Below, piece after piece: positions 7,466 through 13,244 of a DNA stretch of 13,244 nucleotides. A model generated the notes under the pieces. That model made no database searches, was not told where the DNA came from, and worked only from the letters and a program-made list of their open reading frames with translations. This stretch comes from DAOTTI01 sp034437795 (GTDB taxonomy: Bacteria; Chloroflexota; UBA11872; UBA12225), in NCBI GenBank assembly GCA_034437795.1, contig DAOTTI010000295.1, positions 1 to 13,244 on the forward strand. Reading direction: 5' to 3'. A program made the position numbers and the translations under genes. Each line of letters opens with the position of its first letter. Within the stretch, counting starts at the first letter, position 1.

Positions 7466-7621
7466 GGCGAGCAGGATACGGCCTGGCCACCGCGGCCCGC
7501 AGCGTTACCCTTACGGGGGGCCGGGGTGAGACGCAGGCAGCCGATAGACCTGAGACGAGACCCGATGCCGTTAGCGATGGAAGGTCCACATAGGGGAGCC
7601 GATGGAGGAGCTGATGGAGGT

Positions 7622-8419
7622 GTGGCGAGGGCGAACAGCGCGCCTGCCGCCCAGCCAGTTCCACCGGCGGGCCTCGAGACGGCCGAAGAGGGCGGCGACG
7701 AACGGTGGCCGGCGCGCCGCGCGCTGGCCGAGGGGGCCGCGGCCCTGGGCCTGCCCCTCTCTGAGACGCAGCTCGATCGGTTCTGCGCCTACGCCGCCCT
7801 GCTCGCGGCCGGCCGGCGCGAGTTCAACCTCACGGCCCTCACTCGGCCCCTGGACGTGGCCATCAAGCACTTCCTGGACTCGTTGACCATCGTGCCGGTG
7901 CTGCCGCCGGCGCCGCACCGTCTCATCGACGTTGGCACCGGCGCCGGCTTTCCAGGACTACCCATCAAGCTGGTCCGGCCGGACATAGACGTCACGTTGC
8001 TCGAGGCCACGGCCAAGAAGGCGGCCTGGCTCCAGAGCGCGGTGGCCGCACTTGGCCTAGACGGGATCGCCGTCGTTGCCGCACGGGCGGAAGACGTGGG
8101 GCGCGATCCCGCGTATCGCGGTCGTTTTGACGTGGCCGTGGCCCGCGCCCTGGCCCCGCTGCCGGTCGTGTGCGAGCTCTGCCTGCCGTTTGTCCGGCCA
8201 GGGGGCCTGCTGGTAGCGCAGAAGACGACCGTCGGCGTCACCAGTGAGCTGCCCCGCGCCAGACGCGCGCTCGAGGTGCTGGGCGGGCGCGTGCGAGAGG
8301 TACGCGCCGTTCCCCTGGCGCAGCTACCCAACCGCGTCCTGGTGATCATCGAGCAGGAGCGGCCGGTCCCCGACGCCTATCCCAGACGGCCAGGGATACC
8401 CGCCAAGCGCCCGCTATAG
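7622..8419 (+). CDS. rsmG: 16S rRNA (guanine(527)-N(7))-methyltransferase RsmG
   Basis: RsmG (GidB) methylates N7 of G527 in the 530 loop of 16S rRNA using S-adenosylmethionine. Loss of it gives low-level streptomycin resistance in several bacteria. Visible marks are FNLTAL (68-73), the KHFLDSL helix (82-88), the SAM-binding motif LIDVGTGAGFPG (101-112) with downstream VTLLEA, and a VAVARALAPL segment. The C-terminal strand carrying NRVLVIIE closes the Rossmann-like domain. With GTG 7622 the protein has 265 residues, slightly longer than usual, with about 30 poorly conserved residues before the domain. GGAGGAG stands 11 bases before this GTG. ATG 7577 or 7565 would add 15 or 19 residues but lack a ribosome-binding site. 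The gene stands alone, divergent from the sugar-acid enzyme; the common partners mnmG, parA and parB are not nearby. Confidence 0.93.
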   Translation: MARANSAPAAQPVPPAGLETAEEGGDERWPARRALAEGAAALGLPLSETQLDRFCAYAALLAAGRREFNLTALTRPLDVAIKHFLDSLTIVPVLPPAPHRLIDVGTGAGFPGLPIKLVRPDIDVTLLEATAKKAAWLQSAVAALGLDGIAVVAARAEDVGRDPAYRGRFDVAVARALAPLPVVCELCLPFVRPGGLLVAQKTTVGVTSELPRARRALEVLGGRVREVRAVPLAQLPNRVLVIIEQERPVPDAYPRRPGIPAKRPL

Positions 8420-8428
8420 CTGCTGCTC

Positions 8429-8484
8429 CTGGCGTAAGAACGGGGGCGTACCTCCGGCCAGAACGACGGTATCCCCTGCGCCAG
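8429..8484 (+). terminator. Long imperfect hairpin downstream of rsmG
   Basis: CTGGCG (8429-8434) pairs with CGCCAG (8479-8484). Nested inside, GGGG pairs with CCCC and TACC with GGTA, giving about 14 base pairs broken by small internal loops. It begins 10 bases after the rsmG stop and is followed by CTCTTGCTC, only mildly T-rich. It could terminate or stabilise the rsmG transcript. Confidence 0.4.
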
Positions 8485-8493
8485 CTCTTGCTC

Positions 8494-8508
8494 GCCTGGA
8501 GTATTCAC
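8494..8508. repeat. 15-base exact repeat GCCTGGAGTATTCAC, copy 1
   Basis: This word is identical to 10359-10373. In both places it is followed within 2-3 bases by GCCAGC and then by a member of the C/G-rich hairpin repeat. It may be the conserved edge of a longer degenerate repeat element. Confidence 0.6.
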
Positions 8509-8526
8509 TAGCCAGCATCATTCACA

Positions 8527-8705
8527 AGTGGAGCCCTCACCCTAACCATCTCCCTTGGGGAGAGGGAACTCGTCGCGGGCCCCGAATAGCCTACGCCAGC
8601 GGAGCCCTCTCTCTCACCATCTCCGTTGGGAGAGGGGGACTCGACGTAGAGCCCTTGGCCTGGCCCTCTCCCCTTTGGTAGACGGGACCCGTCGCTGGCT
8701 GTGGA
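8527..8705. repeat. Three tandem degenerate C/G-rich hairpin repeats
   Basis: Three units follow one another: GGAGCCCTCACCC...CATCTCCCTTGGGGAGAGGGAACTCGTCG, then GGAGCCCTCTCTC...CATCTCCGTTGGGAGAGGGGGACTCGACG, then a weaker GGCCCTCTCCCC...GACGGGACCCGTCGC. Each carries a short CTCCC/GGGAG stem and ends in GGGA(A/C)(C/T)..CGTCG. They match the clusters at 6147-6359 and 12856-12922. Confidence 0.6.
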
Positions 8706-8734
8706 CCGGCGGAGGGACCAGGAAGCGCCCGTGG

Positions 8735-10234
<1,500 letters not shown>

Positions 10235-10245
10235 GTTGCAGGTAT

Positions 10246-10278
10246 GAGTAGCGACTAGGGAGTAGCGAGTAGCGAGGG
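10246..10278. repeat. GAGTAGCGA short tandem repeat, copy 2
   Basis: GAGTAGCGA occurs at 10246-10254 and 10260-10268, followed directly by GTAGCGAGG, just upstream of the glpK start codon. It resembles the array at 1921-1952. Its place in the glpK leader means it probably lies in the promoter or 5' untranslated region. Confidence 0.6.
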
Positions 10279-10280
10279 AC

Positions 10281-10336
10281 GAGCCCTCCCCCTCAGGGTA
10301 CCTGCCGGAGGCGGGACGACCACTGGGGGAGGGCTC
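10281..10336. terminator. Strong long hairpin between the FtsH-type gene and glpK
   Basis: GAGCCCTCCCC at 10281-10291 pairs with GGGGAGGGCTC at 10326-10336. The stem continues as CAG/CTG after a 2-base bulge, and an inner CCTGCC/GGCGGG stem fills the loop. Altogether about 20 base pairs can form. It lies downstream of the FtsH-type gene and upstream of glpK on the minus strand, so it could end the first transcript or structure the glpK leader. No T-tract follows in either direction. Confidence 0.45.
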
Positions 10337-10358
10337 TGCCGGTGTGTAGGCCGGGCCA

Positions 10359-10446
10359 GCCTGGAGTATTCACGGCCAGCGAGCCGTCCCCTCTCCCACC
10401 GTGAGAGGGCGAGGGTGAGGGCTTCGCTCGTGACGAAACCGGGCTA
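10359..10446. repeat. 15-base exact repeat, copy 2, and adjoining C/G-rich hairpin repeat ending on a stop codon
   Basis: GCCTGGAGTATTCAC at 10359-10373 is identical to 8494-8508. It is followed by CCCTCTC (10389-10395) pairing with GAGAGGG (10403-10409), then CGAGGGTGAGGGCTTCG and finally ACCGGGCTAG. The CTA of this end is the reverse complement of the TAG stop codon of the FtsH-type gene, the same arrangement as at 6351-6359. Confidence 0.55.
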
Positions 10447-12831
10447 GGCGCCAGAGGCTTCGGCGCGGATCGCGGGATCGGCCGGCGGCTCAGCGACGGT
10501 GACTGATGGCGGCGGGAGGACTGCATCCTGGCTACGGGCAGGGATCTTCCCGTTCAGGATGCGGCGCACGTCCTCGGCCTCCAGCTCCCCCTTCTCCGCC
10601 AGCGCCCGAGCCAGCTGATGGACCTCCGCCTCGTTCTCCTTCAGCAGGCGCTTCACCGCCTCGTACTGCTCGCGCAGGAGCTCCTCCACCTCCCGCCGTA
10701 GCCGGACGTTGGGAATGAGCAGCTCTACCGGCGGCGCTTCGCGCTCAGGCGCCTCGTCGTCCTCCTGGGCAGCACCCGGCGGCGTCCCGTAGCGCCCGTT
10801 GTGACGTCCGTCGCGGCGGGCGCCGTCAGGCTCCGGCTCGTAGACGAACAGGGCATCGCCCGGGTTCATGTAGGTCACCACGTACCGTGCGAGGTCACGC
10901 GCTCGCTTCAGGTCCCCGGCCGAATGGTCGAGCACCGTGCCAAGGAAGAGCTCTTCCGCGGCGCGGCTGGCCAGCTTGACCTGGATCTCAGCTAGCACCT
11001 CCTCGCGCGAGTACGTCTGCTGCTCGCTCAGGGGCCGGAGCTCACTATAGGCCACGTCGGAGTCGCTCGATGAGACGATGGAGACGCGCCCCAGGTCGCG
11101 CCGGCGAACCAGGAGAGCCTGGGCGATGGCGTGCCCCGCCTCGTGGTAGGCCAGCCGGCGGGTGTCCTCGCGGGTGATCACGTCCTGGCTCTGGCGCTCG
11201 CGCTCCTTCTCCTCGATGATCTTCTGGATGTCCTCGCCGATCAGCTCGCCGTGGGTGAGCAGGGCCTGGGCGATGGCGTGGACCGACTCGGCGTGAACGG
11301 CGAGGAGCGTCTTGACGCGCAGGTATTGCTCGTTCAGCAGCTCCTCGACCCGCGCCTTCTCCGGCGTGCCCATCATCATGTTGCCCGGACCGAGATAGGA
11401 GTAGAAGGAGCCGCCCATGCCAAAGAGGCCAAGGTAGGCCTGGGCCAGACGGGTGGCGTGCTGTAGATCGCTCGTCACGCCGGTCATCTGAGTGCCGAGG
11501 AACAGCTCCTCGGCCGCGCGGCTGGCCAGCGAGACCTGGATCTCGGCCAGGATCTCTTCGCGGGTCTCGGTGTAGCGCTCCTCCACCGGCTTGGGCGCGA
11601 CCATCCCCAGGGCGCGGCCGTAGCGGATGATGGTCGCCTTGGAGATGCGGGCGCGGTCCTTGAGCAGCATGGCCATGGCGAAGGCGTGGCCGGCCTCGTG
11701 GTAGGCCAGCCGGCGCTTCTCCTCCAACTTCATGCCCCGAATGGGCTGCTTGATGCCCCACTCGTGGGCCTCCCGCGCCTCGGTGAAGTCCTCATAGGTG
11801 ATCGCGTCGCGCCCCTTGAAGTGCGCGACGACGGTGGCCTCGTTGATGACGTACTTGATCGTCACCGGCGTGTAGCCGATGGTGTCCGCGGCCATGCGGT
11901 CGATGGGCATGTCCTCGTGCCGGACCTTGGACAGGTAGTACTCGATGATGTCCTTGCGCCCTTCCTCGTCCGGCGGATCGATCGTGATCTGCCGGTCGAA
12001 GCGTCCGGCGCGGAGCAGCGCGGGGTCGAGCACCTCCACGATGTTGGTGGCCGCCATGGTCACCACGTTGGGGCGCACCGCCGGCTTGCGCAGCAGGCCC
12101 AGCTTGCGCAGGAGCCGCTCCTTCCAGCCTTCCGAGATGCGGGGCGGGTCCATCTCCATCAGCAGCTGGTTCAGCGCGCCGTTGCCACCGAAGAAGCCGC
12201 CCATGAAGCCGATGGTGCCCTGGCCCATACGGCTGCCGCCGATGGCGTCGATCTCATCCAGGAACAGGATGCAGGCGCCGTGCTTCTTGGCCAGGTTGCG
12301 GGCCTTGCGGTACAGGCGCCAGACGATGAGCACGTCCATGCCGATGAACATGGCGCGGAAGGACGCGGCGGAGGTGTAGCCGAACGGGACGCCGGCCTCC
12401 GTGGCGATGGCCTGGGCCAGATAGCTCTTGCCGGTACCAGGCGGGCCGACGAGCAGCAGGCCCTTGGAGACCTCGCCGCCCATGCGCTTGAACTCCTTCA
12501 CGCCGCGTAGCAGCGTGACCCAGCGCTGGGCCACCTCCAGCACGTCCTTCTGGCCGCGGTAGTCCTTGAAGGTGATCCCCGTCTCCCCCGGCATGACCCA
12601 GTAGGTGCGTCCGCGGCCCAGGAACCAGAACAGGGCCACGAACTGGATGATCATGAAGAGAATGGCGAAGAGCAGCTGGAAGAGCAGGTAGGCGGCGTAG
12701 AGGACGTACGGCAGCGCCGTCTCGGCGTTGGGGAGGAACCAGAGGAAGAAGGCCGCCAGGAAGATCAGCCAGATGAGGAACCCTCGCCAGTGTCGCGCAA
12801 TGAACCCGGCGAGCTTTTCGATGACGAACAT
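10444..12831 (-). CDS. FtsH-type membrane AAA+ protein with two tandem M41 zinc-peptidase modules
   Basis: FtsH proteins are membrane-anchored hexameric proteases that unfold and degrade membrane and regulatory proteins. This 795-residue version (usual length about 600-650) has two membrane segments (about 16-34 and 42-72) joined by only a few residues, so the usual extracytoplasmic domain is missing. The AAA+ domain has Walker A GPPGTGKS (129-136), the pore-loop aromatic in MFIG (161-164), Walker B FLDEID (190-195) and arginine fingers Arg274 and Arg277 in LLRAGRFDR. Inserts lie near 200-216 and 230-252. Two M41 modules follow: the first at about 373-545 with HEAGH 378-382 and third zinc ligand Asp455; the second at about 558-760 with HEAGH 563-567 and Asp640. 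The second carries an acidic Pro/Gly-rich insert (about 664-704). The tail is Pro/Ala-rich. AAGGAAAGG precedes the ATG. Family secure; activity of the second module is inferred from intact ligands. Confidence 0.93.
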   Translation of the reverse strand: MFVIEKLAGFIARHWRGFLIWLIFLAAFFLWFLPNAETALPYVLYAAYLLFQLLFAILFMIIQFVALFWFLGRGRTYWVMPGETGITFKDYRGQKDVLEVAQRWVTLLRGVKEFKRMGGEVSKGLLLVGPPGTGKSYLAQAIATEAGVPFGYTSAASFRAMFIGMDVLIVWRLYRKARNLAKKHGACILFLDEIDAIGGSRMGQGTIGFMGGFFGGNGALNQLLMEMDPPRISEGWKERLLRKLGLLRKPAVRPNVVTMAATNIVEVLDPALLRAGRFDRQITIDPPDEEGRKDIIEYYLSKVRHEDMPIDRMAADTIGYTPVTIKYVINEATVVAHFKGRDAITYEDFTEAREAHEWGIKQPIRGMKLEEKRRLAYHEAGHAFAMAMLLKDRARISKATIIRYGRALGMVAPKPVEERYTETREEILAEIQVSLASRAAEELFLGTQMTGVTSDLQHATRLAQAYLGLFGMGGSFYSYLGPGNMMMGTPEKARVEELLNEQYLRVKTLLAVHAESVHAIAQALLTHGELIGEDIQKIIEEKERERQSQDVITREDTRRLAYHEAGHAIAQALLVRRRDLGRVSIVSSSDSDVAYSELRPLSEQQTYSREEVLAEIQVKLASRAAEELFLGTVLDHSAGDLKRARDLARYVVTYMNPGDALFVYEPEPDGARRDGRHNGRYGTPPGAAQEDDEAPEREAPPVELLIPNVRLRREVEELLREQYEAVKRLLKENEAEVHQLARALAEKGELEAEDVRRILNGKIPARSQDAVLPPPSVTVAEPPADPAIRAEASGA
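10549..11160 (-). other. Second M41 peptidase module (part of the FtsH-type gene)
   Basis: Residues 558-761 form the downstream copy. RRLAYHEAGHA at 558-568 repeats 373-383 with one exact offset of 185 residues, and residues 609-632 match 424-447 at 22 of 24 positions with the same offset. Asp640 sits 77 residues after His563, as in copy one. The GRALG strand of copy one is replaced by a Ser/Asp-rich segment (587-594), and an insert of about 35 residues precedes the closing helix VEELLREQY. Confidence 0.85.
11197..11715 (-). other. First M41 peptidase module (part of the FtsH-type gene)
   Basis: Residues 373-545 follow the AAA+ lid as in ordinary FtsH. HEAGH is at 378-382, GRALG at 405-409 as in canonical FtsH, and TSDLQHAT with ligand Asp455 near 453-460. 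A Gly/Met-rich turn (GPGNMMMG, 481-488) replaces the usual segment before the helical end VEELLNEQY (495-503). At DNA level 23 bases around the HEAGH codons (11693-11715) are identical to 11138-11160. Confidence 0.85.
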
Positions 12832-12855
12832 GCCTTGAGCCTTTCCTTGACTAGC

Positions 12856-12876
12856 GGGTCCTGGAGCCCGGGACCC
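12856..12876. repeat. Imperfect palindrome just upstream of the FtsH-type ribosome-binding site
   Basis: GGGTCC (12856-12861) pairs with GGACCC (12871-12876), and GG/CC pairs extend inward past one mismatch around an AGC loop. It lies within about 10 bases of the AAGGAAAGG site. Beyond it, at 12875-12922, a copy of the CCCTCACC...CTCTCCCC repeat follows. It could affect translation of the gene; this is inferred from position. Confidence 0.4.
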
Positions 12877-12947
12877 TCACCTTACCCTCTCCCCAGGAAG
12901 GGCGAACCCATTGCAGGGCACAGCCACCTGCACCCCGCTGTGACCCA

Positions 12948-12953
12948 AGTATA
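12948..12953 (-). promoter_or_regulatory. Candidate -10 box for the FtsH-type gene
   Basis: TATACT on the minus strand matches five of six consensus -10 bases and sits in the only clearly AT-rich stretch of the right arm, about 115 bases before the ATG. The hexamer 17 bases upstream (CATTTC) is a poor -35. No CIRCE or other known heat-shock operator was recognised. Confidence 0.4.
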
Positions 12954-13064
12954 AACCAGGTCTCTCCAGGGAAATGATCAGAATTCTCTTAATTGGTCTC
13001 ATTGGCCACGCGGGCCACGCGCGCCCTTCACGTCTCTGGCGCCGCTGGCCCTGGACGGGCGTGG

Positions 13065-13244
13065 CTAGCGTGGCCACTCCTTCACTCTGGTCGCAGGCGT
13101 GATCTTGCCGTCCGGCAGCACGTCGAAGAGCGCCCCCTGGGGCCCGCCGATACGCACCTGGCGCCCCGGCGGGACGTTGTAGACGCCGTTGGGGTCGGCG
13201 TCGATCCCCAGCACCGCTACCCCCTGGGCGTCGTAGTAGACGCC
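13065..13244 (-). CDS. C-terminal end of an unrecognised protein (runs off the right edge)
   Basis: An open frame enters from the right edge and ends at a TAG codon at 13067-13065, giving 59 residues. The composition is protein-like: alternating hydrophobic and Gly/Asp/Pro turns (VYYDAQGVAVLGIDADPNGV, then YNVPPGRQVRIGGPQGALF, then DVLPDGKITPATR), suggesting a beta-rich domain built of short strands. No membrane helix or known motif is visible in this part and I do not recognise the family. It is on the same strand as the FtsH-type gene, 233 bases upstream of it. The separate TATACT box argues that the two are not strictly one operon. The start and most of the protein are outside the window. 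Confidence 0.6.
   Translation of the reverse strand, partial: GVYYDAQGVAVLGIDADPNGVYNVPPGRQVRIGGPQGALFDVLPDGKITPATRVKEWPR

Larger units (their letters stand above)
8420..8734. other. 315-base gap between rsmG and glpK (convergent genes)
   Basis: Both flanking genes end here, so no promoter is expected. The gap holds a long imperfect hairpin after rsmG, a 15-base word shared exactly with the gap at 10359, and three tandem degenerate C/G-rich repeats. No credible coding sequence is seen. Confidence 0.6.
12832..13064. other. 233-base gap upstream of the FtsH-type gene, with an AT-rich core
   Basis: No gene is visible. From 12950 to 13005 the sequence is markedly AT-rich for this genome and includes the 8-base palindrome AGAATTCT and the adjoining TGATCA. 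It carries a TATACT box on the minus strand. Closer to the start codon lie a repeat copy and a 21-base imperfect palindrome. This is the promoter and leader region of the FtsH-type gene. A small minus-strand frame at 12877-13077 crosses it and the end of the neighbouring gene, and is not convincing. Confidence 0.5.

Noticed and set aside
7466..7485. Leaderless promoter (TATCCT 7 bases before the ATG) for the enolase-superfamily gene
   Set aside because: No -35 element at suitable spacing, and a single hexamer in GC-rich DNA is weak evidence.
8527..8705. CRISPR-like array
   Set aside because: Units are degenerate and directly adjoining with no unique spacers of even length, and no cas genes are present.
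10444..12831. Frameshifted fusion of two neighbouring ftsH genes
   Set aside because: One uninterrupted frame covers both modules, there is only one AAA+ domain, and the second module follows the first with an intact linker.
12877..13077. Small minus-strand open frame upstream of the FtsH-type gene
   Set aside because: It overlaps the 3' end of the right-edge gene, the promoter core and a repeat copy, and has no ribosome-binding site or recognisable sequence.

Overview
The window is a GC-rich (roughly two-thirds G+C by eye) bacterial chromosomal segment. It has nine protein genes that can be followed to a stop codon, plus the 5' part of mutL at the left edge. No RNA genes, CRISPR arrays, transposases, integrases or phage genes are visible. 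The gene set, the GTG starts and the G/C-rich dispersed repeats between genes fit a Chloroflexota (Thermomicrobia-like) genome. That placement is an inference from style, not from a marker gene.

Left part (1-6006): mutL (partial) and a formiminotransferase-cyclodeaminase-family folate enzyme lie on the minus strand. Diverging from them on the plus strand are miaA, dapF and hflX. The mutL/miaA/hflX neighbourhood recalls the mutL-miaA-hfq-hflX cluster of Proteobacteria, with hfq absent, dapF inserted and mutL inverted. miaA and dapF are translationally tight: the dapF ribosome-binding site overlaps the miaA stop codon. hflX follows after a 228-base gap.

Middle part (6007-10234): a repeat-rich gap is followed by an enolase-superfamily acid-sugar-dehydratase-like gene (minus), rsmG (plus, divergent), another repeat-rich gap and glpK (minus). 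These look like independent transcription units, not one pathway.

Right part (10235-13244): a third repeat-rich gap precedes the most unusual gene of the window. It is a 795-residue FtsH-type membrane AAA+ protein carrying two complete M41 zinc-peptidase modules in tandem. Each module has its own HEAGH motif and third-ligand aspartate, exactly 77 residues apart in both copies. The protein also lacks the usual FtsH extracytoplasmic domain. Upstream of it, on the same strand, is the 3' end of an unrecognised gene.

Between genes there is a family of short, degenerate, hairpin-forming repeats (CCCTCACC...CTCCC...GGGAG...GGGAACT type). Some copies run right up to gene stop codons. Six of the nine visible stop codons are TAG, each followed by C.
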